Shown: positions 46,728 through 56,568 of the stretch, one piece after another
Numbering within the stretch: position 1 is the first letter of the stretch
Layout: each line of letters starts with the position of its first letter
Assembly: GCA_030604405.1 (NCBI GenBank)
Contig: JAUVVY010000010.1
Location: 42,127-106,126 of the forward strand
Origin: a bacterium
Lineage (GTDB): Bacteria; Armatimonadota; Zipacnadia; Zipacnadales; UBA11051
DNA length: 64,000 nt
Direction: 5' to 3'
Position numbers and translations under genes: made by a program
The notes under the pieces: model-generated
The model's database searches: none
What the model was told of the DNA's origin: nothing
The model's input: the letters and a program-made list of their open reading frames with translations, nothing else

Positions 46728-49697
46728 CTATTTGCGAACAATCGCCGCACTCCAGCCTTCTGCAATGCGCAGTTCGGTGTAGCTCTTGCCGTCAATTGTC
46801 TGCAGCGGGGCGGCGAAATCGTTTACCTCCCGGCCCTCATCGTCGAAGACATGCACCTCGTGCTCAGAAGCATCGCCCCAGCCGAACAGACCGCTGCGAT
46901 TGGTCACGATGCGCTCCTGGCCAATGATATAGCCCTCATCTAGCTCCATTGGCGTAATCGGGAACATGTAGCCGGCCAGAGTCGGATATTCGGGGACCAC
47001 GCGCTGGCTGTACCAATTATAGACGCAGCCGTAGTCGAGAGCCTTGAGCATCCAGCGATAGGCGTCGCTGCCGGTGCGCTCAGTGAGGTGATCACCCAGT
47101 GCAATGGGGCTGTACAAGAGCGTGCGCAGGCAGTTGCTGATGCTGCCGGTCTCGGTGAAGCACTGGTACTTGAGCTGGGCGAGGCTGCGCGTCTGGGGCG
47201 TGCCGTTGGCTATCAAGGGGCCGTGCGCCATAATGCGCTTGATGTGCCTGGCCTGGAATGGCAGGCATATCAGCGAGACCGAGCTTTTCAGCCGCTCAAT
47301 CTGCAGCGTCGTGGGGTCAATGTCAGCGCTGCAGCCGTCCCACGGCTCGCCATAGTGGTACTTGTACTTGCTATAGGACACCTCATCCCAGTACACCCCG
47401 TCAGCACCGATTTTGTCGAGTATTACGTCAATGTTCCTGGCGATCGCGGGGCCGAAGTCATTGTCCAGGGTCGGATTGAAGATCTTCATGTACGATCTGC
47501 TGTAGATGCCCTGATCGCCGGTGCTGCGCAATCTGCGATCCTGGTAGTAGTCCTGTTCGGCGCCCTCGCGCACGTCGAGGAAGCAATGGTAGTAAACGGC
47601 GTATTTGACATCCGGGCACAGGCGCGCAATGCGCTGGCGAAGCTCGACGAAGCCTGTGTGGTCAATCTCCTGGAAGGCAGTGCCATGTGCCGCATGGCCC
47701 TTGTAGCGGTACCCGAGGGTGGCGCAGGACACGCCCAAGCCCTTATTGCGGATGAACCTCTCCAGGACTTCATCACTCCAGCCATTGGTTAGCGTTCCCG
47801 GGCTGAGGAACGCGAACTGATACTTCAGCGTGAAGTTGGCGTCCCTGGCGCGGCGGGCGGCATTGACAAAATCCCAGAAATCCGGCTTGGCTGTGGGCAC
47901 GATGACCCACTCGGCAGTGTATTCTCGGCCCGGACGCAGGACAAAGCTGTTGTCCGACAGGCCCAGCACGCCGTTGAGACACGAGTTGGTTACATGCACC
48001 TGGAACTCATCGTTGAGCGGCAGCATGGCCAATCCGGCCTGCCTGGTAGTTGCAAAGCCGGAGGGGTTGCCTGACTCGCTCGTCGTCAAATCCCCCGATA
48101 ACGGGCTGATTCCGGCCAGCCACGTCTTCTGAAAACGGTCGCTGAGATCGCACGTGTGGCGCTGCATCACCGGCACATTGTCACGCGACAGGTTCTTGAA
48201 AGTGTCATAGACGATGATATGCTCAGGCTTCTTCTCGATGCGCCGGGAATGAGTGTAGTATTTGCACGAGCCGGTATTCCACTTGCTATCCGGTGATGAA
48301 AAGCGGCTCTCGATGACGAAGCGCTCGCCTGATACCTCGACCTGCAGAGTCGTCTGGTCAACCTGTTTGACCGTATAGTCTGTTTCAAACTGCTGGCGCG
48401 GAACGATGGTGCTTAGCGGCCCGGTCGGCGCCGGCTTCCTGGGCGGTGGAGGTGGGGGCGGTGTCTTGATGCGCAGCGCCATGTCGCCGATCGCGACGTC
48501 CCGGCCGGTGTCTGCGCCGGTGAGGCTCTGGATGAGCAATTCGTTGCCACCGGCGACCAGCAGATCGTCCACATCAAACTCCCACTCGTGCGCCTTGATC
48601 CCGCCCATGAGACTGTAGCCGTCGCTTTTGTCAGCGGCCACGAAGTCCGGGCCATACCAGATATTCATCTCGCCCGTGGGGGCGATGCAGGTGGCTTCGA
48701 GACCGATCTTGCGCATCGAACTGGCGGGTCTGTTGCTGAGCCGAGCCGCCGCGATGGGCTTGCCGTTGAGAGTGAGCTTCAAGGCCCTGGTCCAGCCGGC
48801 AGGTTTGGAATTGACGATCCTCGCGCGGAAAAACAGATACGCGTGCTTGCCTTCCGGCACCTCGGGCGATTCAAAGGTTAGCTCCTGAGAAGTGCCGGCC
48901 GCAAGGGAGATCTCGTCGGCAACCGGCTGTACGGCAGCAGGCAACCTCGCCTCGCCGGCTGCATTTCCCAGGGCCATCAGCTTGAGCCGCCGACGGCTGT
49001 GCACCCAGTTCTCCGTGCCCATCGTTATCATTGTTTCCTGTGTCGCCTCGGCCGAGTCGCAGTCCGAGATGGCGATCTCGCCGGCGACTGCCAGATTCTG
49101 CCGAGGACTAACGCCCAGCAGGCTGAACGGAACCATCGCCTCCAGCTTCCAGCCCTTCGGCGTCTGCACCGCGACATACTTGATCCCGCTTACGTCGAGG
49201 CCCGGCGGATGATGAGCATAGACCTCAGGCTTGATGTCAACCAGCGGGTCGCCGGTCTTCGCGAAATTGCCCGGGCTGAAGGCGAACTGAAACTGCCCCT
49301 GCTCGAAGCTGGCCCGGTCCGGCTCCGCATCAGGCGCGAAGTCGAGGTAGAATTCAACATGATCGCCCTTCCAGGTGTCCCGGCCGCGCTGGGTCTGGCT
49401 GAGGTGATCGTCGGTGATGTCCAGAGCCACGAACAGTCCCTCCTGCCGCCAAGCCATGTGACCGACGGCGCTCAAATCCTGCGGGCCGTCCCACAAAACC
49501 GCCTTGTAGGTAGCGTTCTCCGGCTTGTCTATGTGAATCGGGTTAGGCATGCCTACCCACTCGCCCAGCTCGCCATCCACCGCAATGGGCGGATCCGGCT
49601 TGAGGGGGATTACGTAAAACAGCTCATCCGCGACGGAAATACTGGCAACAACGCATGTGCACAAAAAGACGATCAAAGCCAGGCCTGGATACTTCAT
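46728..49697 (-). CDS. Secreted protein with CBM9-like N-terminal domain and glycoside-hydrolase-like region
   Basis: MKYPGLALIVFLCTCVVASISVADE signal; IAVDGELGEWVGMP...VALDITDDHLSQTQRGRDTWKGDHVEFYLDFAPDAEPD is CBM9-like; IGADGVYWDEVSYSKYKYHYG barrel-like strand. Confidence 0.7.
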   Translation of the reverse strand: MKYPGLALIVFLCTCVVASISVADELFYVIPLKPDPPIAVDGELGEWVGMPNPIHIDKPENATYKAVLWDGPQDLSAVGHMAWRQEGLFVALDITDDHLSQTQRGRDTWKGDHVEFYLDFAPDAEPDRASFEQGQFQFAFSPGNFAKTGDPLVDIKPEVYAHHPPGLDVSGIKYVAVQTPKGWKLEAMVPFSLLGVSPRQNLAVAGEIAISDCDSAEATQETMITMGTENWVHSRRRLKLMALGNAAGEARLPAAVQPVADEISLAAGTSQELTFESPEVPEGKHAYLFFRARIVNSKPAGWTRALKLTLNGKPIAAARLSNRPASSMRKIGLEATCIAPTGEMNIWYGPDFVAADKSDGYSLMGGIKAHEWEFDVDDLLVAGGNELLIQSLTGADTGRDVAIGDMALRIKTPPPPPPPRKPAPTGPLSTIVPRQQFETDYTVKQVDQTTLQVEVSGERFVIESRFSSPDSKWNTGSCKYYTHSRRIEKKPEHIIVYDTFKNLSRDNVPVMQRHTCDLSDRFQKTWLAGISPLSGDLTTSESGNPSGFATTRQAGLAMLPLNDEFQVHVTNSCLNGVLGLSDNSFVLRPGREYTAEWVIVPTAKPDFWDFVNAARRARDANFTLKYQFAFLSPGTLTNGWSDEVLERFIRNKGLGVSCATLGYRYKGHAAHGTAFQEIDHTGFVELRQRIARLCPDVKYAVYYHCFLDVREGAEQDYYQDRRLRSTGDQGIYSRSYMKIFNPTLDNDFGPAIARNIDVILDKIGADGVYWDEVSYSKYKYHYGEPWDGCSADIDPTTLQIERLKSSVSLICLPFQARHIKRIMAHGPLIANGTPQTRSLAQLKYQCFTETGSISNCLRTLLYSPIALGDHLTERTGSDAYRWMLKALDYGCVYNWYSQRVVPEYPTLAGYMFPITPMELDEGYIIGQERIVTNRSGLFGWGDASEHEVHVFDDEGREVNDFAAPLQTIDGKSYTELRIAEGWSAAIVRK

Positions 49698-49723
49698 CCC
49701 GTATTCCTCCCGTGACAGATTGC

Positions 49724-50560
49724 TCAATAGCCGATCGAGCGCAGGTACTGGCGATTGCTGGTGATGGCCGCGATGCCATCTCTGCGCGCATCTTCTGATT
49801 CTTCCTCCGCCACCACCCAGCCCTCATAATCCGCCGATTCGAGCAGCTCGAACATCGCCGGATAGTCGCATACCCCCTGGCCCAGTCCTATCCATTCTCC
49901 CTCGGCGTCCACATCCTTCAGGTGCACGTGCCTGATGCGGTCAAGGTAGGTCTCCAGGCAGGGCAGCAGCTCCTGCCCGCCGCGCACGATATGGCCGGTG
50001 TCGGGACACAAGCTGACGTACCAGGGATGGGTGTTTTCCATCAAATAGCGGTACTCCACCTCGCTCTCCAGCAGCGAGCCGTGGTGGGAATGAGGATGCA
50101 CGACAATCACGACACCGGCATTGGCGCCCAGGTAGCCGACGGTATTGTAAAGCTCAACGGCCTGGTTCAGCTTGTTGAAGGCATCATCGCGGCTGGGGTG
50201 CGAGGCGCCTCCGAGCTGCAGACAGACGCCGGGGAAATGGCTCAGAAAATCAAGACAATCTCTTGCACCCTCGATGTCATCCTCCCACGCGTCCGGGTCA
50301 GTGAAGCCACTGGAGCTGCTGTAGGCGAAGCCCGCAAGCTCCAGGCCGTGCTTTTTCAGCTCGGCCTTGAAATCCGCCGGCCGGTCGGCGAACTCGGCTA
50401 TCATGTTGTTAGTGATCTCGATGCCAGCATAGCCAGCATCAGCGATCCAGTCAAGCAGGTCAGTGACCTTGCCGTGCCACTGGTCCCCAAGCATCTCCCA
50501 GGTGTAGGTCTGGCACGCAACCCGGATCTGGCCCATCGCCGTTGCGCTCCTTTGCATCAT
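49724..50560 (-). CDS. Sugar phosphate isomerase/epimerase (xylose isomerase-like TIM barrel)
   Basis: LLDWIADAGYAGIEITNNMIAEFADRPADFKAELKKHGLELAGFAYS ... LCPDTGHIVRGG ... IRHVHLKDVDAEGEW. ORF extension upstream of 50560 is antisense of the next gene. Confidence 0.88.
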   Translation of the reverse strand: MMQRSATAMGQIRVACQTYTWEMLGDQWHGKVTDLLDWIADAGYAGIEITNNMIAEFADRPADFKAELKKHGLELAGFAYSSSSGFTDPDAWEDDIEGARDCLDFLSHFPGVCLQLGGASHPSRDDAFNKLNQAVELYNTVGYLGANAGVVIVVHPHSHHGSLLESEVEYRYLMENTHPWYVSLCPDTGHIVRGGQELLPCLETYLDRIRHVHLKDVDAEGEWIGLGQGVCDYPAMFELLESADYEGWVVAEEESEDARRDGIAAITSNRQYLRSIGY

Positions 50561-50580
50561 CCCAGGCTGCAGCCCAGCCG

Positions 50581-51375
50581 CTACAAGTTGGTGCCGAGCA
50601 GCCCGCTGATGTAGATGTATGCCTCCTCGGTGTAGCGCGCAAGATTCTCCGGGTCCTCGACTTCCAGCTCCACCGTCAGCCCGCCCTGGTAGTCTATCTC
50701 GCGCAGGGCGGCGATCTCGGCCGCCAGGTCTATCTCCCCGCGACCGATCCCTACTGACACTGTCCCGATGTGGTCCTTGAAATGCACCGCATGGATGCGC
50801 GGGGCGAAGCGGTGAATCAGCCCCACTGTGTCCACATTCGCCGAATGAAAATGCCCCGTATCCACGCACACGCCCACGCGCGGGTCGGGGATGGCATCCA
50901 GCACGGCTGCGAAATCGTCCGGCTGCTCCAGCACGTTACCGTAGTGCGGCTCGAGGGCGAGCTTTATCGTACTGTCGGGAGGTATCTGCTCCAGCACCTG
51001 CTCCACACAGGCTATGACCCGGTCGAGCGCTCCCGGCTCGCCGCGCTTGGAGGCTGCGGTGGTACTCAGATGCCACGACCCAAGTTCATCGGCAAGCCCG
51101 ACGCATTTTGCGATCGCCCGCGCTCGCTCTTTGACGTCTGCATCATCCGCCCCTCCCCACCCGGGCGGATACAGGCCGGCGCAGTGCATCCCGGCGGCCT
51201 GGACAAGCGCCTTGACTGCACTCACGTCAAACGTAGCCACCGCCTCAACGGTCCAGATCATCGGCCCGTGAATCTCCATGTGCCGGTAGCCGACGCCGGG
51301 GGCGAACTCCAGCGTCGCCGCTAGCTCATCCTCGGCATAACCGCGATAGCAGATCGAAGCACAGATGATTTCCAT
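50581..51375 (-). CDS. Sugar phosphate isomerase/epimerase (second)
   Basis: LALEPHYGNVLEQPDDFAAVLDAIPDPRVGVCVDTGHFHSANVDTVGLIHRFAPRIHAVHFKDHIG. Confidence 0.9.
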   Translation of the reverse strand: MEIICASICYRGYAEDELAATLEFAPGVGYRHMEIHGPMIWTVEAVATFDVSAVKALVQAAGMHCAGLYPPGWGGADDADVKERARAIAKCVGLADELGSWHLSTTAASKRGEPGALDRVIACVEQVLEQIPPDSTIKLALEPHYGNVLEQPDDFAAVLDAIPDPRVGVCVDTGHFHSANVDTVGLIHRFAPRIHAVHFKDHIGTVSVGIGRGEIDLAAEIAALREIDYQGGLTVELEVEDPENLARYTEEAYIYISGLLGTNL

Positions 51376-51385
51376 CGTTCTCTCC

Positions 51386-52318
51386 TCAGGCGCCTTCCGG
51401 AGCGTCTTTCATAAGATCGGCCACGACCTGGCCGAACTTCTCCATCACTGCCTCCATCTGCTCTCTGCCGTATTCTTCGCTGGCGTTGCGCGGGTCGAGA
51501 GCGTCGAAGCTGTGCCAGATGTCCTTGTGTTCGGGATTGTAACCATCGGTCTCGTTGAGATACGGATGGCCCAGATAAGCCGGCGGGATTGTGTCCGGGT
51601 CATCAGGCAGCAACTCCTGATTCACCGTTCCTGGCGCAGCGATCATCGTGATGGAGCCCTCCCACTTGTCGGCATGAATCCAGTGGTTGTTGAGCAGCGG
51701 CTCCGACTCCTTGCCGGCTTCTATGTACATGTACGTGAGCGTTCGCGCCGGCGGTCCCCAGGCGCTGCGGCGTAATACGTTTTCTCGATATATCTTCTCC
51801 GCATTGCTACAGCGTTCGGTGTTGGGGCCATGGCCGGGCAATAGCAGTATGTTGCGGAAGCCGTAGAGATGAATCTCCAGCATCGTGTAGGCGATGAGGC
51901 GTTCAAACGTCCTCTCCTGCTGCTGGCGGGAAAAAGGCAGCGGCTCTTGTGCCGCTTCGCCGTCATCAGCTCGCGTGGGACAGTCGTACCCGTACGAGCC
52001 GTCCTCATTCTCCAGCCCGAAGGCTTCGGGGTATTCCCGAGGGATGTCCATGGATTCGGTATAGGCGTTGCGCCACTCGAGACGGCAGTCGGACAACAGA
52101 TACCTCACATCCCCATAATACAGCGGCGGAAAAGCGATGCCACCCCATCTCTTTGCCGCTTCCTCCGCGATATAGCTGACGGTGAAAGTGTCGGTCCCGA
52201 AGGGCATGTGCAGGCCGTGCCACTCCAGCGCGCCGACCGGCAGATAGGCCAGATTGCACTCATCACGCCGGGCCACCACCATCGCCGGCACCATCCGGTC
52301 AAATCGCACTTCCTGCAT
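51386..52318 (-). CDS. Creatininase-family amidohydrolase
   Basis: AYLPVGALEWHGLHMPFGTDTFTVSYIAEEAAKR; GFRNILLLPGHGPN. Confidence 0.9.
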   Translation of the reverse strand: MQEVRFDRMVPAMVVARRDECNLAYLPVGALEWHGLHMPFGTDTFTVSYIAEEAAKRWGGIAFPPLYYGDVRYLLSDCRLEWRNAYTESMDIPREYPEAFGLENEDGSYGYDCPTRADDGEAAQEPLPFSRQQQERTFERLIAYTMLEIHLYGFRNILLLPGHGPNTERCSNAEKIYRENVLRRSAWGPPARTLTYMYIEAGKESEPLLNNHWIHADKWEGSITMIAAPGTVNQELLPDDPDTIPPAYLGHPYLNETDGYNPEHKDIWHSFDALDPRNASEEYGREQMEAVMEKFGQVVADLMKDAPEGA

Positions 52319-52322
52319 CGTT

Positions 52323-53561
52323 CTACTCCTTCAGTTCGTCAATGTTGTCAATTATCTTGGCAATGGCGTCAACGATAAGCTGCATGTCCTGTTCATCGCA
52401 CGGCGGCGAGAGGTCCGGCTGGGACAGGCAGAACTCGCGCCCAGCCATCTCCTCGCTCACAGGCAGGTCGCCCGCCCTATAGACCGGCGGATTCTTCACA
52501 TGCGGGCACAGAAACGGGCAGCCCTTCCCGTACAGGTTGCGTTCCTGGAACATCGTGCGCAGGTGGAGCGGTCCGCCGGCCTGGATCGGCTCGCTCTCCG
52601 GGGCAAAGCGGTAGTTGGCGTCCATCACGTACGCTATGGCATACACACCCTCGGCGTTGAGCGCCTGGCAGAACCTGGCGCGGGAGACGCCGTACTCGTC
52701 AGGGTCCCACAAGCAGGTGTAATAATGGTAAGCGTGTTTGTAGCCCGGCCGAACGTAAGGCGGAGTGATACCGGGAATATCGCATATCTTCGCCGTAAGG
52801 TATTCGCAGTTACGGATGCGGGCATTGGTCCGCGCGTCGGCATCCAGCAGTTGTTGGATGGCTGCTGTGGCCCCGACCGGGTTCATCCTGTCGCCGGTCC
52901 CGCCCATTGAGGCATGCTTGAGCACCTCGGGGTCAGTGGCAAGCCCCTGGATGACGGTCGGATGCTGGCCGGCGAGAAGACCGCGCTCGAACAGCTCGCG
53001 ATCGTTGGTGAGGTAAGCTCCGCCGCCCTCCGGCGCGTAAATCGGCTTGCCCGACCAACTGAAGCCCGTCAGGTGCGCAATATTGCCGACCTTGACTCCG
53101 TTGATCTCCGCCGTAGCGGCCTGACACGCGTCCTCGATTACAACGATCCCGTGCTCCTCGGCCAGCTTCATCAGCTCAGGTATCGGTGCCGGATGGCCGT
53201 AGAAATCCACCGGCAATATCGCCTTGGTCTGAGGCGTTATCTTGCGCCTGGCGTCCTCGGCATCCATCGTCAGCGTCTGCGGGTCAATGTCGGCGAAGAT
53301 GGGCACGGCGTTGTTGCGCAGGATCGCGCCGGCGCTGGCGACCCACGTGTACGAGACGGTAACTACTTCGTCCCCGGGCCCAACGCCCGCTGCGAACAAG
53401 CCCGAGGCCAGGGCCGCAGTCCCGGAGCTTACGCACTTGGCGTACTTGGCCCCCGTGTACTCACACAGGCCCTCCTCCATGCTCTTTTGCATCCACGAGG
53501 ATTTCAGTTGCTCCCCGTCGCCGAGTGCTTTCGGGCCGCCAAACAATGCAAGTTTGCTCAT
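52323..53561 (-). CDS. DegT/DnrJ/EryC1/StrS-family aminotransferase
   Basis: SSGTAALASGLFAAGVGPGDEVVTVSYTWVASAGAILRNNAVPIFADID; GFSWSGKPIYAPEGGGAYL with candidate PLP lysine. Start at ATG 53561; the upstream ORF extension is repeat-derived. Confidence 0.93.
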   Translation of the reverse strand: MSKLALFGGPKALGDGEQLKSSWMQKSMEEGLCEYTGAKYAKCVSSGTAALASGLFAAGVGPGDEVVTVSYTWVASAGAILRNNAVPIFADIDPQTLTMDAEDARRKITPQTKAILPVDFYGHPAPIPELMKLAEEHGIVVIEDACQAATAEINGVKVGNIAHLTGFSWSGKPIYAPEGGGAYLTNDRELFERGLLAGQHPTVIQGLATDPEVLKHASMGGTGDRMNPVGATAAIQQLLDADARTNARIRNCEYLTAKICDIPGITPPYVRPGYKHAYHYYTCLWDPDEYGVSRARFCQALNAEGVYAIAYVMDANYRFAPESEPIQAGGPLHLRTMFQERNLYGKGCPFLCPHVKNPPVYRAGDLPVSEEMAGREFCLSQPDLSPPCDEQDMQLIVDAIAKIIDNIDELKE

Positions 53562-53576
53562 GCTGTACCTCCTATA

Positions 53577-53706
53577 AAATTGGGGACAGTCACCTATTTT
53601 CCTCAATTTCCGCAGTCTCCACTCCTATCTCTGTACGAGGAAAATAGGTGACTGTCCCCAATTTTCTTATCTCTGTACGAGGAAATAGGTGACTGTCCCC
53701 AATTTT
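53577..53706. repeat. Inverted/direct repeat cluster (AAAATTGGGGACAGTCACCTATTTT family)
   Basis: AAAATTGGGGACAGTCACCTATTTTCC followed by two inverted copies ending in AGGTGACTGTCCCCAATTTTC, each preceded by TATCTCTGTACGAGG; homologous to 44916-45068. Confidence 0.93.
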
Positions 53707-54251
53707 CAGTACTCGATCCCCCGCCGCGCCGACAGTCCATCCTGATAGTAATGCTTCACTTCCCGCATCTCGGTGACCAGATCGGCGCGCTCTATCAGCC
53801 TCGGGTGTGCCTTTCTGCCGGTTATGACAAGCTCGACATGCTCTGGCCGCTCGTCAATAGCCGCCAGCAAATCGTCAATCGAGAACAGCTCGAAATGCAC
53901 CGCGACATTGGCCTCATCCAGGATCACAAGATCATAATCACCCGACTGAATTGCGAGCCTTGCTTCTTCGAGGCCTTCTCGGGCGGCTCTGATGTCCTCT
54001 TCATCCGGCTCGCCGTGGATGAAGCCCTCCCGCCCGTACTGCTTGATCGCGATCTGGTCAGACAGCTTCTCAAAGGCGTGCAGCTCACCGCAATCCCTGC
54101 TTTTCATGAACTGCGCGATAAAGACGCGCAAGCCGGCCCCGGCCGCCCTCAGAGCCAGCCCCAAAGCCGCTGTGGTCTTGCCCTTGCCATCGCCCGTATA
54201 GACCTGGACACAGCCTCTTTTCAACTTTGCATCCTCTGCCATTTGCAACAT
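53706..54251 (-). CDS. cobO: Cob(I)yrinic acid a,c-diamide adenosyltransferase (CobO/CobA type)
   Basis: KRGCVQVYTGDGKGKTTAALGLALRAAGAGLRVFIAQFMK; LVILDEANVAV; HVELVITGRKAHPRLIERADLVTEMREVKHYY. Confidence 0.92.
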   Translation of the reverse strand: MLQMAEDAKLKRGCVQVYTGDGKGKTTAALGLALRAAGAGLRVFIAQFMKSRDCGELHAFEKLSDQIAIKQYGREGFIHGEPDEEDIRAAREGLEEARLAIQSGDYDLVILDEANVAVHFELFSIDDLLAAIDERPEHVELVITGRKAHPRLIERADLVTEMREVKHYYQDGLSARRGIEY

Positions 54252-54253
54252 CC

Positions 54254-55213
54254 TTAGACCAGCTTGTCCCGCTCGGCTACGAATAGCGCGATATGCTCCG
54301 GCGTGGTCCCACAGCAGCCGCCGATGATGCTGGCTCCCGCCTCTACCAGCTCGGCAAAGTGCGAGGCCATCTCCTCCGGCGTCTCGCGGAACACGGTCTG
54401 ACCATCCACGAGTTCGGGCAGGCCTGCGTTAGGCTTCGCCCACATCGGCAGGTCGGTCGCCGGACGCATCAGCGTGATGACCTCGATTATCTGCTCAATG
54501 CCGCCACCGCAGTTTGCCCCAACGATGTCGGCACCGGCTTCGGTCAGTTCCTCGGCAGCTTGTCCAGGCTTCACGCCCATCATTGTCGCGAAGCCTCGCG
54601 GGCCCTGCTCGAAGGTCATCGAAGTGACGGCCGGAAGATTTGTGTTTTCTCTCACAGCCCGCAGTGCCGCCTTCGCCTCGACCAGATCCGTCTGGGTTTC
54701 GATCACAATGGCGTCAACGCCGCCCTCAGCCAGCGCCTTTACCTGCTCGGCAAAGCAAGCGACCATCTCCTGCTCGCTCACCGTCCCCAGCGGAGCCATC
54801 AACTCGCCCGTCGGCCCGACCGAGGCGAACACCATGGCCTTAGCGCCGGCGGCCCGCTTGGAGAGCTCAGCGCCAATCCGGTTGACCTCTGCCACCACCT
54901 CACCCATTGCCGCCTTCTCCAGCTTGAAGCGGCTGCCGCCGAAGGTGTTGGTGAGAATGATGTCCGAGCCGCCTCCCGTCACTCCAGCCTTTTCCAGCTT
55001 GGGTCGCGTGCCGCCGAGCGTATTGGTGAGGATGATGTCGGGGCTAGCGTTCACATACGCCTCCGCCACGGCCTGCACTTCTTCCGGACGCTCCAGGTTC
55101 CACCTCTCGGGCGCCTCACCGACGCCAAGACCGCGCTTGGCAAGCTCTGTGCCCCATGCCCCATCGCATATCAGAATCTTCTTCTCATCAAGCAGCTCTT
55201 TCCACCTCTTCAC
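54254..55213 (-). CDS. Homocysteine S-methyltransferase family protein (MetH N-terminal-like)
   Basis: ILICDGAWGTELAKRGL; DIILTNTFGGSRFKLEKA; FASVGPTGELMAPLG; GANCGGGIEQI; IIGGCCGTTPEHI Zn-binding GGCCGT. GTG 55213 start with upstream GGAG. Confidence 0.9.
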   Translation of the reverse strand: MKRWKELLDEKKILICDGAWGTELAKRGLGVGEAPERWNLERPEEVQAVAEAYVNASPDIILTNTLGGTRPKLEKAGVTGGGSDIILTNTFGGSRFKLEKAAMGEVVAEVNRIGAELSKRAAGAKAMVFASVGPTGELMAPLGTVSEQEMVACFAEQVKALAEGGVDAIVIETQTDLVEAKAALRAVRENTNLPAVTSMTFEQGPRGFATMMGVKPGQAAEELTEAGADIVGANCGGGIEQIIEVITLMRPATDLPMWAKPNAGLPELVDGQTVFRETPEEMASHFAELVEAGASIIGGCCGTTPEHIALFVAERDKLV

Positions 55214-55247
55214 AGTCGAGTCTCCTTTGCCTCGCTCGCCGGTTGAT

Positions 55248-56375
55248 CTACAGCCACCCGCAGTACTGGGCCAGGAGGCGCGCGTACTCGATGTAGTTCG
55301 CCCACGAGACATCGTGCGGGATGCCATGATCGCAACCGGGTATATAGCCGCCATCTTCAAACAGCGGCGCAATGACGCGCTTCATCTCCTGCTCGAGGAC
55401 CGTTCCTCCCTTGGCCATCGCGCGCTTGTCAATGCCTCCCGTGTAGCCCATCTGTTTTCCGAACTGTCGCCGGAACTCGACGATATCATTATGCGCGGCG
55501 ACCTCTATTGGAGCGCAAACATTGATCCCACTTTCCAGCCAGATCGGTATCAATTCGCCGATGTAGCCGTCTGAGTCCATGTCAGTAATCGGGCAGCCGG
55601 CGGCTTTGACCTCATTGACCCAGCGGACGTAGGACGGCTTTAGGAACTCGCGCACCATCGCCGGCGAGATCATGCTGTGCGCTTTGAAGGCCATGTCCTC
55701 CGCGATCCCGAGCACGTCAATATCCACGCGCTCCAGGATTCCGGCGAGCGTCGCGGACACAAACTCCATCCAGAAATCCGCCATCTCCATGACGAACTCC
55801 GGGACCTCAATCATCATCATACACAGGCCCTCAAAACCGACCCACTCGCGCAGTTGCCAGAACGGCCCGTTGACCCATACGGTCAACACGTAGTCCCGCT
55901 CGGCCAGCTTCTTGCAGCGCTGTTCGAAGTCGTCCGGAAAACGGCCCGGTGCGTCAACATCATAGCGCCATTTGATATTCTCCCAGTCATCGCGGTTCTC
56001 GACGGGGAACTTGTGCCACTTGCGAGTGACGAAGTCTTTGGCTGAGCGAATGTAGGTGTAATCGTACTCGTCAGAAATCTCGGTGATCGCACCCATCCAG
56101 TCGCGGACAATGTAATGGCCGTCTTTGTGCTCCAGAACCTTCTCTTCGAACTGCGGGATCATCCTGAAGTCCACGCCATGACTCAAAACGGGCTTTGCCG
56201 GCTCCGGCTCGATGCCAATGATCTCCTGGACGGTAGCCAGAGGGTCAGCGCCCTCAGGCAGGCCTTGCTCGTGCCATGCCCGTTTGGTCGACTCGCGCCC
56301 GCTGCCAGGCTGAAACGGCACCTTGTCCGGATTGCCAAAAGTCAGAGTTGTAACATATCGCTCCCGTTGATTCAT
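55248..56375 (-). CDS. Uroporphyrinogen decarboxylase (URO-D) family protein 2
   Basis: MNQRERYVTTLTFGNPDKVPFQPG; VDIDVLGIAEDMAFKAHSMISPAMVREFLKPSYVRWVNEVKAAGCPITDMDSDGYIGELIPIWLESGINVCAPIEVAA. Confidence 0.88.
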   Translation of the reverse strand: MNQRERYVTTLTFGNPDKVPFQPGSGRESTKRAWHEQGLPEGADPLATVQEIIGIEPEPAKPVLSHGVDFRMIPQFEEKVLEHKDGHYIVRDWMGAITEISDEYDYTYIRSAKDFVTRKWHKFPVENRDDWENIKWRYDVDAPGRFPDDFEQRCKKLAERDYVLTVWVNGPFWQLREWVGFEGLCMMMIEVPEFVMEMADFWMEFVSATLAGILERVDIDVLGIAEDMAFKAHSMISPAMVREFLKPSYVRWVNEVKAAGCPITDMDSDGYIGELIPIWLESGINVCAPIEVAAHNDIVEFRRQFGKQMGYTGGIDKRAMAKGGTVLEQEMKRVIAPLFEDGGYIPGCDHGIPHDVSWANYIEYARLLAQYCGWL

Positions 56376-56568
56376 GCTCGCCCTTTTTGTCGCCAAGCGG
56401 CTAACGCTAGGCAAATCATCTCAATATGCCTCATGCTGATACTGCCCTACACTTCGCCCCTCTGCAGGGCTTATCCTCCTGCGCGCGTGCGGGAGGGAAT
56501 CACGTTGCAGGACGCGGAAAGCACAAGAGTGGCCATGATACCTCAAGCACGATAACGGAGGGCTTGCC

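Noticed and set aside
53561-53606. N-terminal extension MRKIGDCPQFYRRYS of the aminotransferase ORF
   Set aside because: Encoded by the intergenic repeat; native start is ATG 53561.
54293-55574. 317-aa and 366-aa plus-strand ORFs
   Set aside because: Antisense to the homocysteine methyltransferase and UroD genes; no motifs.
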